Of a DNA stretch of 64,000 bases, positions 52,216 through 61,240 are shown in pieces (position 1 is the stretch's first letter; every line of letters starts with the position of its first letter). Source of the stretch: a virus. Position numbers and translations under genes: made by a program. The notes under the pieces were generated by a model, which ran no database searches, was not told the DNA's origin, and saw only the letters and a list, made by a program, of their open reading frames with translations. Where the stretch lies: the IMG/VR virus record IMGVR_UViG_3300027140_000003, positions 37,864 to 101,863 of that record; one strand, 5' to 3'.

Positions 52216-54645
52216 TTATTTGAAATTAGGCAAGTGTACTGGATAGCCTGTCATTTCGACACCACTACCTTTTCTCTTAGCAATAGTTCCCTTCTGACGT
52301 GCGCCAGATGTAGAACCTGCTGGACGACCACGACCACGTTTCTCTGCAGCTGGTTTAGCTGGCTTGTCTTCATCGTCGTAACCTTTTTTGTCTGCTTCGG
52401 CTTCACCCTTATAATACTCAGTACCATAACCACGACCACTCACTTTACGTACTGGTAAGTCAGCCATTTTAACCTCATCAAGAGATTCTACAAACTCTTT
52501 ATATGTTTTCATGTTAGTTATTACCTCTCCGTTATCGTCAAATTGTTCCACTTCTTCTTTATGACTCTTCATACCCTTATTCTTCATATACCATGCAAGA
52601 GCAAAAGGATTATCAATTTCTTTATGCTTCTTCATTGCTTTAACAGTACCCTCAAATCCTGGAGGTGCTTTCTCGTCAACTTGTTCGACTTCTTCAGTTC
52701 TAGTTCTGCGACCTGCGAAATGATGAATACCTCTGTTCTTCAATTCAGAACGAGATGCTTCATATTCATATCGGTTTTTCACTTCACTAGGTCTTGTCTG
52801 ACCAAGGGTTTTAACTTTTTTATCGAGAGTTGATGTTGCTTGTTTTTTGGCAATCTTATTGGTTGCCGTGTACAACCCCGCATCTCTTTTATCACTAGTA
52901 TCGCCAGACTTTAAATTCTTTCTAACATATGACTTTAAAGTTTTCTGATCTAATTCATCGATCTGTTCAACTTCTTCGCAGGACACCTTATTAGTTGGAT
53001 GACCATTGATTGGTTTCTTAGTTGCTTTGTATGCTTTATTCTCAGGTGTTCCTTTGATATACTTCTTATCTGGAACTGGAGCAACTGGAGCTTGTTCATC
53101 AACAACGTCTTCTTTGATTTTACTCTTTGCAGCAATAGCTTGTTTAGCAAGTTCACGTGCACGACTCATTGGTGATTGAGTAGTGCCATCTGAGTTTTTA
53201 ACAGGTTTAGTCTTTGTATATGGACCATCAAATGGAACACTATTCTTAGAAGAACCACCACCAATCTCGTCACCTTTACGACGATAAGCAGATGCTGGCT
53301 TTTGGTAGTAACCTTCTTCCATTTCAACTTCTTCTTTGTAGATAGTTCCAATATGTTTTGCTTTAATCTTTTGTAGAGAGTTGCGACCACTAGCGTTCAT
53401 AGTGTGGTTAACATCAAAGCCACCACTATGAGCATAAATCTCAATACCATCAAGATTGTCACGATGGGTTTTAACTTTTTCTTTAGCATACTTCACAGCA
53501 TCTTCTTTAGTTTTGAATGGTGCTGCTTCCACCACTTGTTCAACTGACTCATCAACATAAACTGCACGAGTTCTTTCTCCAGGATGATACGCTTTAGTGC
53601 GTTTACCAGTAATACTCTTTCCGTGATCGTCAGCTTCTTTAGAAGTTTTGAAACCTTTTTTATGCGCAGTCATATTACCATAAACATCCATTGAAGATGA
53701 ATGATATGTACCGTGAACTGTATTCTTTTTGACCTTAGCATGATTCCAAGTTTGACTAGCTTCTTCTATTTCAACTTCTTCGTTGGTTTCTTTCTTACCT
53801 GTCAAGAAGTTCTTAAAGTTTTTCAAATCTGATTTGATAGATGGTTTCTTACCCATATCTTTTAAATAACTCTTATCGGCAATGTCAGTGTTCTTTGCTG
53901 GAACTGATTCATCAAAGTGTTTGTAATCAACAGTAGTTTTCTTACTGCCTGATGTTCTGTGAGAAACAAAATGAACTTTGTCATCTTCACGTGTTACATG
54001 AACTTGATTACCAGTTTCATCTTTATACATAGCCTTCGAATGTTCACCACTTGGTCGTAAACCCTTAACAATCTTTTGGTGTTCTGGATGTAGAGGATAA
54101 GAAATATCTTTGCCGTGATGAACAGTCATCATCTTACCCCAAGAATAATCTTTCTTGCTTACTGTGGCTTCTTCTAACTCAACTTCTTCTTTTAATTTCG
54201 CTGAGATTTTATGAACTTTATATCCTTTGTCAGAGAAATGTTTTCTTGCAGCACGCTCTGCATGCTTTGGAGTTGCTGCCAATATAGATAGTGCTTTCTT
54301 TATAACTTCACGCTTCTCACCATCAGCAGGAGTTCCAGTATTATCAGAAACATGAGCAACTACAGTATGACGTCTAGAGTAATCATCTTCTTCGTCAATA
54401 GTTTCTTCAGAAACTAAAATATACTTGTTATTTGATGGGTTCAACTTAGGTTTTTGTCCAGGTGCTGCAGCAGCTTTCGCATCTTGATAAGTTGCAAACA
54501 CTCTAGCTTCGATAATATCGTCAGCTACTTCTGTTTCTTCAGGAACACAGTTAGGAACTTTTCTTCCATTCTTATCCTTTAAACCAACTGCTTTATAGCC
54601 TTTCCAGCAAGCACTGGCTAAATCTGCAAATTTCTTTTTTGCCAT
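52216..54645 (-). CDS. Modular internal-protein-like protein (809 aa) with EEVExxE linkers
   Basis: Begins CWKGYKAVGLKDKNGRKVPN, a motif found in cyanophage proteins. It is a chain of basic modules separated by acidic linkers: EEVELEE, EEVEIEE, EEVEMEE, EEVEQID, EEVEQVD, EEVEQFD. Modules include GTVKAMKKHKEIDNPFALAW and a C-terminal RGRGRPAGS AT-hook. An internal ATG at 52512 begins MKTYKEFVESLDEVK, like a T4 capsid-targeting leader, preceded by GGAGAGGT, so a 98-residue product may be made separately. Probably a head-core or packaged DNA-binding protein. Confidence 0.65.
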   Translation of the reverse strand: MAKKKFADLASACWKGYKAVGLKDKNGRKVPNCVPEETEVADDIIEARVFATYQDAKAAAAPGQKPKLNPSNNKYILVSEETIDEEDDYSRRHTVVAHVSDNTGTPADGEKREVIKKALSILAATPKHAERAARKHFSDKGYKVHKISAKLKEEVELEEATVSKKDYSWGKMMTVHHGKDISYPLHPEHQKIVKGLRPSGEHSKAMYKDETGNQVHVTREDDKVHFVSHRTSGSKKTTVDYKHFDESVPAKNTDIADKSYLKDMGKKPSIKSDLKNFKNFLTGKKETNEEVEIEEASQTWNHAKVKKNTVHGTYHSSSMDVYGNMTAHKKGFKTSKEADDHGKSITGKRTKAYHPGERTRAVYVDESVEQVVEAAPFKTKEDAVKYAKEKVKTHRDNLDGIEIYAHSGGFDVNHTMNASGRNSLQKIKAKHIGTIYKEEVEMEEGYYQKPASAYRRKGDEIGGGSSKNSVPFDGPYTKTKPVKNSDGTTQSPMSRARELAKQAIAAKSKIKEDVVDEQAPVAPVPDKKYIKGTPENKAYKATKKPINGHPTNKVSCEEVEQIDELDQKTLKSYVRKNLKSGDTSDKRDAGLYTATNKIAKKQATSTLDKKVKTLGQTRPSEVKNRYEYEASRSELKNRGIHHFAGRRTRTEEVEQVDEKAPPGFEGTVKAMKKHKEIDNPFALAWYMKNKGMKSHKEEVEQFDDNGEVITNMKTYKEFVESLDEVKMADLPVRKVSGRGYGTEYYKGEAEADKKGYDDEDKPAKPAAEKRGRGRPAGSTSGARQKGTIAKRKGSGVEMTGYPVHLPNFK

Positions 54646-54648
54646 TTA

Positions 54649-55095
54649 TTATTCTCCAATTTTCTTTAAGCTGGAACGTATCATCCAACCATGTTTCTTG
54701 TGAGCATCCAATCTTCCAGCAATAAAATCAGCAAAACCCTGCTCTTTGTCTTTCGATAATAGATCGAACAGTTTATTTAGGCTCTCGATGGTTTTATTGT
54801 TGGCTTCTTGTAAATCTTGCAGCATTTCAGTTACATTACTAGCGTTATTATCATTATCGATAGTTGTAACTTTATACATTTCTTCTATATTCTTTGGAGC
54901 ATACTCATCAAGCGCACGCATCTCTTCTGCCATTGGATCAACTGCTCCATAAATTTCTTCATAAAGATTGCCAAAAAATTCATGATACTGTGGAAAGAAC
55001 ATCCCTTCCAAGTTCCAATGATAAGATTGTGCCTTAAAATACATTAAGAATGTATTTGCTAAGCAAATTTTCGCAGTAACTAAAGTTTCATTCAT
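54649..55095 (-). CDS. Dps-like ferritin
   Basis: A 148-residue Dps/ferritin-fold protein. YHWNLEGMFFPQYHEFFGNL (about residues 25-44) has the His and acid ligands of the Dps inter-subunit iron site, followed by DPMAEEMRALDEYAP (about 53-67). The basic C-terminus (KKHGWMIRSSLKKIGE) may bind DNA. Dps protects DNA by removing iron and peroxide. It lies among the leader-bearing genes but has no leader. Confidence 0.85.
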   Translation of the reverse strand: MNETLVTAKICLANTFLMYFKAQSYHWNLEGMFFPQYHEFFGNLYEEIYGAVDPMAEEMRALDEYAPKNIEEMYKVTTIDNDNNASNVTEMLQDLQEANNKTIESLNKLFDLLSKDKEQGFADFIAGRLDAHKKHGWMIRSSLKKIGE

Positions 55096-55096
55096 A

Positions 55097-55594
55097 TTAA
55101 CAATTCCATTTTCTTAATGCCAATGCTTTACGAGTTGGCTCGCCATTTGGCTTCTTCATTGGTCCTTCTACGCCAGACATTCTGGCACAGAAAGACTTGC
55201 GACGATTGGCAGCTTTGCTACCAGCTTTTAATTTTGATGGTGGTGTTGTTACAGGTGCTTTAAGATTGCCACCCTCTGTTCTGTTATAATGATCTCGACC
55301 CTTTTGTGTCAAGCCACCAGTTGAAGATTTAAATCCTTTTGCATCAACAGCTGCTTCTTTAACAGTTAAAGATTTTTCATGGTGTTCATCTGCCTTTTCA
55401 GCATGCTTGTCTGCTGATGCCGAACGACCCTTCGACTCATGCCACTCGGACATAGCATCATGATGATCCGCCATGTGTGCATGAAATGACTTCATATCAC
55501 CTTTAGATTCAGCGTCATTGGCTTTTGATAAATGCTCTTCTGCCTCATCATGTTTGGCATTATCTTCTGTAAGGTAATCTTTAAAACGCAACAT
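55097..55594 (-). CDS. Leader-bearing protein with DUF6321 domain (165 aa)
   Basis: Start at MLRFKDYLTE (55594, AAGGA at 7 nt). Residues 1-10 fit the T4 capsid-targeting leader. Then a His-rich helical region (AHMADHHDAMSEWHESKGRS) and the C-terminal domain GLTQKGRDHYNRTEGGNLKA through SFCARMSGVEGP and ALALRKWNC, which I recognise as DUF6321. Basic and Cys/His rich; DNA binding inside the head is plausible. Confidence 0.75.
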   Translation of the reverse strand: MLRFKDYLTEDNAKHDEAEEHLSKANDAESKGDMKSFHAHMADHHDAMSEWHESKGRSASADKHAEKADEHHEKSLTVKEAAVDAKGFKSSTGGLTQKGRDHYNRTEGGNLKAPVTTPPSKLKAGSKAANRRKSFCARMSGVEGPMKKPNGEPTRKALALRKWNC

Positions 55595-57461
55595 TTCCAG
55601 ATCCTTTAGTATATTTTGTATGTGATAATCTTGCTTTCTCAACAGCACGAATACGTGGAACAAGTTTCATTGCTACACGACCGATAACTTGTTTGCGTCT
55701 TTGAATAACTCTTTCTACACGCTCTTTCTCTCCAACTGAAAGTTTGTTATAGTCACGACCACGGAGTAGACGTTTCTTCATTAACTTAATTGCAAGACGA
55801 CGTGCACGTTTGTTTGTAGTCTTAGTGGTGGCACGAGTTCTTAATGCGATGGATGCTTTACGTTCACGCTTAGCCTTAGATTTTGCAAAACGAACTCTTG
55901 CACGCATACGTTCTGTTCTTGAAAGAACTTCCAGAATTGCTTGCTCTTGCATTGTGCAAGCACATTCTTCATCGTCATATTCTTCGCCAGTATCTGGATC
56001 GATAATACCAAACTCATCATCTTCATACTCATCGATGAATTCATCATCTGGTGTAGTATTAATAATGTGATCGATTTCTTCATCAGTAAGATCTAATTCT
56101 TTTTCTAACACATCTCTAGTGTGTTCACATCCTTCTTCGCCATGCTTTACGTTGTGTACTGGACAAATACCAGTATCTTCCCATTCTTCATCATGTGGTT
56201 CATCGCCAGCATGATTAACTTTGCTCACATCAACTGGAGCTACTTCACCCAATTGTTGTTTAATTTTTTGTTTGCGTAAAGTTTCAGATGCTCCTGGTTC
56301 AACTAAACTATGTCCAGGTTTGCAGTGATTCTCTTTTACATCTTTCTTCTGTTCTTTTTCTTTTTTCTCACGTTCCTGTCTTTCTTGTTTCGCCATGCGA
56401 GACATTCTCTTGATGAAAGAAGGTTTATTATAATATGGAGTTGCTTCATCCAAAGAAGTTTCTTCTTGAGTAAGTTTCTGTGGAATTAAATTTGTGTCAT
56501 ATTGAATACCAACTTGGTTAGCCAGTTGTAACATCTTATTAACAATGTTCAATGCTTCTGGATTCAAAGTCTTGGATTTGATTCTGCGTAGTGCAGTATT
56601 AACAAGCAACTCAGCGTTTGCAGTTGCCTCAACTTTATCCACACCAAGCATAGTTGCGATTACTCGAGCAACTTTAATCTTATCGTTGGTTTTTAAAGTC
56701 TTATCTGTTAAGTCTTCGTTCATTTCTTTTTCTTCCGTTGGTATTACGTCTTGTATCCATTTAGAAACTAATTTGCCACTAGCTTCTTTAAGTAGTAAAT
56801 GGTTTGAGCCACGTTTAACTACTGCTAATTTTTCTCCACTACATTCAACGATATCTCCGACATTAAAAATTTCACCACGGAAATATTGTTCACGTACAGT
56901 ATCTTTGACCAAATTAAGCTGCTCTTTAATTGGTTCTAAACCCATCGTAATACGGACATCGTTCATCAAACGACGACCATCTAACTCACGAACAGAACTT
57001 GGCAACTTTTTCTTAAACTCTTCAAAAATTCCTTTAGTAGCAAAAGATTTCATCTTTGAAGAATTTACATCTGGGTCTTTATCTAAAGTAGAAATAATCT
57101 GAATGGAACTTGATTCTTTAACAATTTTTTTCAAGCTGGCTGATTGTTCGCTGCCGACAACCAATACAACATGTTTATACTTCTGCGACAAATCTTTAAT
57201 CGTTTCCGATAAAGATGTGATACTTTTAAAAGAAGTATTTGGGAACATTAAATTTAGATAATGTTCTTTCTTATCTTCTTGGATAATACTGTTCTTAGAT
57301 GGGGATGTATAGATTACGTGGTCAGAATTTTTTTGTTCTGCCAGTTTTTTGACTGTCTTGACTAGTAGTTCGTGACCGATTGTAGGAGGGTTAAACTCGC
57401 TAACTGCACAAACAATAGTACTGGACGGTAGTTCTTTGATTAGTTGTCTGTAATCTTTCAT
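55581..57461 (-). CDS. Cytidylyltransferase-like N-terminus fused to basic tail (626 aa)
   Basis: Leader MKDYRQLIKE, then a nucleotidylyltransferase domain with VSEFNPPTIGHELLV (HxGH-type site, about residues 21-35) and SPSKNSI (about 53-59). A KOW-like segment GEIFNVGDIVECSGEKLAVV follows (about 195-215). The C-terminal half has Glu-rich linkers (EEWEDTG...DDEECACTMQEQ) and a very basic helical tail (RMRARVRFAKSKAKRERKAS). Could carry NMN/CTP chemistry or act structurally; the fusion is notable. Confidence 0.7.
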   Translation of the reverse strand: MKDYRQLIKELPSSTIVCAVSEFNPPTIGHELLVKTVKKLAEQKNSDHVIYTSPSKNSIIQEDKKEHYLNLMFPNTSFKSITSLSETIKDLSQKYKHVVLVVGSEQSASLKKIVKESSSIQIISTLDKDPDVNSSKMKSFATKGIFEEFKKKLPSSVRELDGRRLMNDVRITMGLEPIKEQLNLVKDTVREQYFRGEIFNVGDIVECSGEKLAVVKRGSNHLLLKEASGKLVSKWIQDVIPTEEKEMNEDLTDKTLKTNDKIKVARVIATMLGVDKVEATANAELLVNTALRRIKSKTLNPEALNIVNKMLQLANQVGIQYDTNLIPQKLTQEETSLDEATPYYNKPSFIKRMSRMAKQERQEREKKEKEQKKDVKENHCKPGHSLVEPGASETLRKQKIKQQLGEVAPVDVSKVNHAGDEPHDEEWEDTGICPVHNVKHGEEGCEHTRDVLEKELDLTDEEIDHIINTTPDDEFIDEYEDDEFGIIDPDTGEEYDDEECACTMQEQAILEVLSRTERMRARVRFAKSKAKRERKASIALRTRATTKTTNKRARRLAIKLMKKRLLRGRDYNKLSVGEKERVERVIQRRKQVIGRVAMKLVPRIRAVEKARLSHTKYTKGSGNVAF

Positions 57462-57504
57462 TTAATCCATCTATAAAGTAATTTCTATTCATTTATTTAG
57501 GCAA

Positions 57505-57735
57505 TTATGCCACGCTAATTAACGCTTTTGCTGCTGCAACGATCCAACGACAGGCTACCTCGTCTGTGGCTAACTCCTGTTGGGCACGAATTTCAGCGAT
57601 TTCATTGACCAAATACTCATATTCTTCTTTGGATAGCTGTCCCTGTTCATAATTTTCACGAATAACCAATAACTCGTTCGCCAATGCTGCTGCTGGACCA
57701 CCCATTCCTGCTGCTTCTCTTAATTGTTCTAGCAT
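57505..57735 (-). CDS. Conserved helical phage protein (76 aa)
   Basis: QQELATDEVACRWIVAAAKA in the C-terminal half is conserved in aquatic phages. N-terminal region is helical. CTAAATAA follows its stop. Unknown. Confidence 0.7.
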   Translation of the reverse strand: MLEQLREAAGMGGPAAALANELLVIRENYEQGQLSKEEYEYLVNEIAEIRAQQELATDEVACRWIVAAAKALISVA

Positions 57736-57917
57736 CTTGGACCCCTTAAAAATTCAACAATACCTTTGGCAGTTTTCATATGTCGTGCTTTATATGCACG
57801 ATATTCATTTACCTCATCCATAATTGGATTCTTAATTTCTTCTAATCCTATAGATTCATATCCTGGATGATAAGGTGCTTCTGCTACTAATCTATCTTCA
57901 GTTGTAAATGTAGTCAT
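57729..57917 (-). CDS. Hypothetical protein (62 aa)
   Basis: Start at MTTFTTEDRLVAEAPYHPGY (57917) because the stop of the lipoprotein gene overlaps it. Ends GIVEFLRGPRC. Unknown. Confidence 0.65.
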   Translation of the reverse strand: MTTFTTEDRLVAEAPYHPGYESIGLEEIKNPIMDEVNEYRAYKARHMKTAKGIVEFLRGPRC

Positions 57918-58264
57918 TATCTTCCTTTCCAAGCATCTACTATTACATCGATTCTAACTTTATTTGTTTTAACAACAGATTCGCAGAATACTTTGTTCTT
58001 GGATTCTCCTGCTTTCTTGATAGCTTCTTGCAATTTTCCAATAGCTTCTGCTTGTGGGTCAGATCTTAAAACAGCATAAACTTTTAATCTCTCGATATAC
58101 TCGTCTGCGTTTTGGAACATTAACTGATTACCACATTCTAATTTATCAACTGCTATTTTGGTATCAACTAAACGACCAAACATTTCTGGGTCGTGTGGTC
58201 TTGGTAGGATAACAGAACATGCAGATAAAGAAACTACGGCAAGAATCAGTATTAACTTTTTCAT
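57917..58264 (-). CDS. Lipoprotein (115 aa)
   Basis: Signal and lipobox LSAC (MKKLILILAVVSLSAC, Cys at residue 16). Mature part is helical with paired Cys (ECGNQLMFQNADEY, FCESVV). ATGA overlap with the upstream gene. Periplasmic; possibly part of the envelope or superinfection functions. Confidence 0.7.
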   Translation of the reverse strand: MKKLILILAVVSLSACSVILPRPHDPEMFGRLVDTKIAVDKLECGNQLMFQNADEYIERLKVYAVLRSDPQAEAIGKLQEAIKKAGESKNKVFCESVVKTNKVRIDVIVDAWKGR

Positions 58265-59307
58265 ACAGCTTTACCTGCACTCTTTAATGAACTTAATGGA
58301 TCAGATTGAGAGTCGAACTTATGGGCTTGAGAAGCAAACTTCTTACCATTGTGATAGAAGTGAACAGAGCCACCACTGGATTTAACTGTAATATTCTTAT
58401 GGTCTTTAAGGATATGTTCGTGGTCTTCGCTTGGCTTACTTGTATGGTGTTGAACACCCTTAGCAGTTTGATATGTTGTATGCTTAATAAAACTGTGCCC
58501 CTTTTCTTCTGCAGGAGTCTTATGTGCATGTAGAACTTCACGAATATGTTTAACTACATGGTCGTGGTTATTGTTGTCTAAGTGGTGCTGCAACTCAGCA
58601 GCATGATCGTGAGCAACTTTATGTAAAAGTTCTTTGTTGCGTTTCTTAATATCATCATGCAACTTAGGATCTGCTTTTGCAATTTCTTTACGCTGGTCTT
58701 TATTCTTACCTTTTAATTTAGGATGAGCAGCAAGTATTGCGTCTTGATGATCTTTATAATGCTGTCTGGCTTTTGAACCACCAGATTCCATACCAAGACT
58801 TGAAGACGGAATGTTTTTACTGGACTTATCGCTGACTTTTAAACTTACGCCATGATGATGTTCTTTACCTGTCTTTGGATGCTTGGTAGTTACATAAACG
58901 TCAGAAGAATCTTCTTTCTGTGTTGCTTTGTGACCAGTTACCTTTTCTGTATCTCCAGGTTTTGAAGTCCAATGCACTGCTGAAATCTTATGCCCTTTGT
59001 GAGTAGAATCGATATGTGCCTTAATATGATTGGCAGCACTCTCTGCATTTTTAGCGATCTTATCATAATCTTTAGGGTGAATTTGTTTCTTTAATCTCTC
59101 GTGTGCTTGCTCAGGTGTTTCATCGTTTTCATTCTTGTGTTTCTCTAGATGCTTACCACCATTTAAATGTTTGCCGACTAATAGTTCGTGCAACACACCT
59201 TTAGTGTTATTGGAAACACCACCCTCTTTGGAAGCATCATCAGCTGCTTCGATAAGCAATTCTTCGTAGTATTGTTCTTCTGCTAAGAACGATTTAAAAT
59301 TTTTCAT
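58261..59307 (-). CDS. Leader-bearing His/Lys-rich protein, possible nuclease (348 aa)
   Basis: Leader MKNFKSFLAE. The middle reads KEDSSDVYVTTKHPKTGKEH then GVSLKVSDKSSKNIPSSSLG, an arrangement (D...SLK) that suggests a PD-(D/E)xK-type nuclease core. The rest is strongly His/Lys rich (HKVAHDHAAELQHHL, RKEIAKADPKLHDDIKKRNK). DNA binding and metal binding are likely. Nuclease activity is tentative. Confidence 0.6.
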   Translation of the reverse strand: MKNFKSFLAEEQYYEELLIEAADDASKEGGVSNNTKGVLHELLVGKHLNGGKHLEKHKNENDETPEQAHERLKKQIHPKDYDKIAKNAESAANHIKAHIDSTHKGHKISAVHWTSKPGDTEKVTGHKATQKEDSSDVYVTTKHPKTGKEHHHGVSLKVSDKSSKNIPSSSLGMESGGSKARQHYKDHQDAILAAHPKLKGKNKDQRKEIAKADPKLHDDIKKRNKELLHKVAHDHAAELQHHLDNNNHDHVVKHIREVLHAHKTPAEEKGHSFIKHTTYQTAKGVQHHTSKPSEDHEHILKDHKNITVKSSGGSVHFYHNGKKFASQAHKFDSQSDPLSSLKSAGKAV

Positions 59308-59921
59308 TACTTTACACCCATATGTTTACGTAAGTCGTGATACAATTCTGTTTTATGTTCTGGTTTCATCTGTGACGATAGATGAGATTCAAACTTTTTC
59401 TGTTCACCAGCTGCAGCGTGACCACGAAGTTTAGTTCCAGAAATACCTTCAGTTCCTTTTGCATTTGGATCACGTTTACCTGCATTGTGGAACTTTATAC
59501 TCTTGAAATTGTAATGTCCATGTGGACCTTCTTTTCCATTATACTTTTTAATCAATTCATGCATTGGTTTACGATCATCGCCACCAGCAAAGTGTAAATG
59601 AGTAACACCTTTTTTGTGCAACTCAGCAGCATGATGAAGAACAGTAGGATGTTCTTTATCAGCTACCTTAACATTGGTTCCAGGAAATGCTCTCTCTGCA
59701 TGTTTCTTTTTAACATCAGGTGGTAATGGATTAGATCCGTCTTTAGTTGCATGCGAACCTGATAATACCAATGTATGTTCTGCATTATGTTTCTTGGCAG
59801 TATCATGCATATGGGTTACGAGTTTCTCATGACCAGCAGTTGGAGGATTCATTCGACCAAAAGCAAGAACATGATGAACGTCTTTTTCTGATTCTACAAT
59901 ATAAGATTTAAATGTCTTCAT
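59307..59921 (-). CDS. Leader-bearing nucleotidylyltransferase-like protein (204 aa)
   Basis: Leader MKTFKSYIVE, then LAFGRMNPPTAGHEKLVTHM (HxGH site, about residues 19-38), LSGSHATKDGSNPLPPDVK and HFAGGDDRKPMHELIKKY. This is the alpha/beta phosphodiesterase-like cytidylyl/NMN adenylyltransferase fold. It is basic and His-rich. Second such enzyme in the leader-bearing group. Start of its downstream neighbour overlaps. Confidence 0.75.
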   Translation of the reverse strand: MKTFKSYIVESEKDVHHVLAFGRMNPPTAGHEKLVTHMHDTAKKHNAEHTLVLSGSHATKDGSNPLPPDVKKKHAERAFPGTNVKVADKEHPTVLHHAAELHKKGVTHLHFAGGDDRKPMHELIKKYNGKEGPHGHYNFKSIKFHNAGKRDPNAKGTEGISGTKLRGHAAAGEQKKFESHLSSQMKPEHKTELYHDLRKHMGVK

Positions 59922-61120
59922 TTTCTTGGCTTTAATAAGTTGGCTTTACTGAATTCTGCACGATTAACAATTTTAGATGGTTCTTGTTTACCTTTGTGCG
60001 TATAATTTATAACATATCCCTCAGGATCTGTTTTCTTATCTCCAATATGATGCTCAAGACCGCCAGTATGCTGGTTTAAATTCTTAACTAAAAGGTTTTT
60101 ACCTTGCTGTAAATGCTGATGCATTTTAAATAGATTCTCATAATGCTCTTTATTTTTCTCAACATGCGCAGCGTGACCAGAACCAAGATTACGCTGAGCA
60201 GTTTGTCCCTTCTCAGACTTTAGTTTAGACGCTTTCTTTTCATAAACATCCTGAATATGTTTAATGAATCCTTTTGCGTTTGGTTTTGTATCTTTGCGAA
60301 CTGTTTGATTGATGTAAGTTCCCAAATGTCCAGCATCACCTTTGTGTTCTGGATGGATCGCACCATACATCTTATCGCCGTGTTTATCATGAATATCTTT
60401 TGCAGCATTCATGTGGCTTTGGAATCTTTTCTGATCTGCTTGAGTATATTTAACTTTGCTAGTATCATGCTCGGCACCAGCAAGATGCACATCTTTGTGT
60501 TGACCAAAACTTTTCATATCAGGATGAGGAGTTGCTTTCATCGAAGCAAAATCTTTACCCTCATATTTTTGGTGAACAACTAACCCAAATTTAGATTGGG
60601 CTGTTTTCTTGGCTTCATCGCCATGCGCAGTATACTTAATTGTATTTGGTGTATAAGAAGCAGTTCCCTTCTTCTCATCATATTTAACATCACCCTCAGA
60701 GTGCATAACGTCACCCTGATATACACCTTGCTTAGGTGCAACCTTTGGTAGATGTTTTAGAGCATGCTTTAATTTTTCTGCGAGACCTGGAGCATGACCA
60801 TGGTTCTTGTCAATGTCCTTAGCAGTATAGTTGATTTTTGGGTTTTTATTGAACGCTGACTTGGAAGCAACAAAGAATTTTCCAGTTTCTGGATGCTTTC
60901 CAAAAACCAATGATGGCGATCCGTCATATTTCATGGTCAGATCGCTGGATTGTTTCCCAGCTTTAATGTGTTCATGTCCATGGTTTAGTGCACCAAGAGC
61001 ATGTTCGAACCCTGAAGAACCATGGAATAGAGGGCGATCCTCTACATGATGGATGTGCTTCAGTTTCTCTTCTTCGGTTTCTTCTTTAAGGAATGTTTGG
61101 AACGACTTCATTTTACCCAT
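59918..61120 (-). CDS. Leader-bearing covalent nucleotidyltransferase (ligase/capping fold)
   Basis: MGKMKSFQTFLKE carries the leader from residue 4. Motif I is MKYDGSPSLVFG (nucleophile Lys 64), motif III-like is VYQGDVMHSEG (about 133-143), motif IV-like is DPEGYVINY, and a late KIVNRAEFSKANL supplies motif V-like Lys. This order is that of DNA/RNA ligases and mRNA capping enzymes. 400 residues, highly His/Lys rich. Either a head-packaged ligase or a repair enzyme; substrate unknown. Confidence 0.75.
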   Translation of the reverse strand: MGKMKSFQTFLKEETEEEKLKHIHHVEDRPLFHGSSGFEHALGALNHGHEHIKAGKQSSDLTMKYDGSPSLVFGKHPETGKFFVASKSAFNKNPKINYTAKDIDKNHGHAPGLAEKLKHALKHLPKVAPKQGVYQGDVMHSEGDVKYDEKKGTASYTPNTIKYTAHGDEAKKTAQSKFGLVVHQKYEGKDFASMKATPHPDMKSFGQHKDVHLAGAEHDTSKVKYTQADQKRFQSHMNAAKDIHDKHGDKMYGAIHPEHKGDAGHLGTYINQTVRKDTKPNAKGFIKHIQDVYEKKASKLKSEKGQTAQRNLGSGHAAHVEKNKEHYENLFKMHQHLQQGKNLLVKNLNQHTGGLEHHIGDKKTDPEGYVINYTHKGKQEPSKIVNRAEFSKANLLKPRK

Positions 61121-61130
61121 CTATACAGTT

Positions 61131-61159
61131 ATTATACCCTACTTTTACAATAAAGTAAA
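61131..61159 (-). promoter_or_regulatory. Sigma70-type promoter
   Basis: TTTACT (61154-61159), 17 bp, TATAAT (61131-61136), 11 bp upstream of the ligase-like gene. Confidence 0.88.
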
Positions 61160-61171
61160 GCATTATTTTAG

Positions 61172-61194
61172 TAACCCTACGTTCTGAAGGGTTA
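61172..61194 (-). terminator. Intrinsic terminator, AACCCT...AGGGTT type
   Basis: TAACCCT (61172-61178) / AGGGTTA (61188-61194). Twelve bases later the next promoter starts. TATAAATA (61229-61236) lies between it and the nuclease-like gene stop. Confidence 0.75.
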
Positions 61195-61228
61195 TTTTAA
61201 TCCATTGAAAACAATGACTTACAGAGGT

Positions 61229-61236
61229 ATTTATAA
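61229..61236 (-). promoter_or_regulatory. T4-late-like promoter element TATAAATA
   Basis: Exact TATAAATA on the minus strand right after the 61241..62044 gene. It would read through the terminator at 61172-61194 into the leader-bearing genes, which is reasonable for a late operon. Confidence 0.45.
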
Positions 61237-61240
61237 AAGT

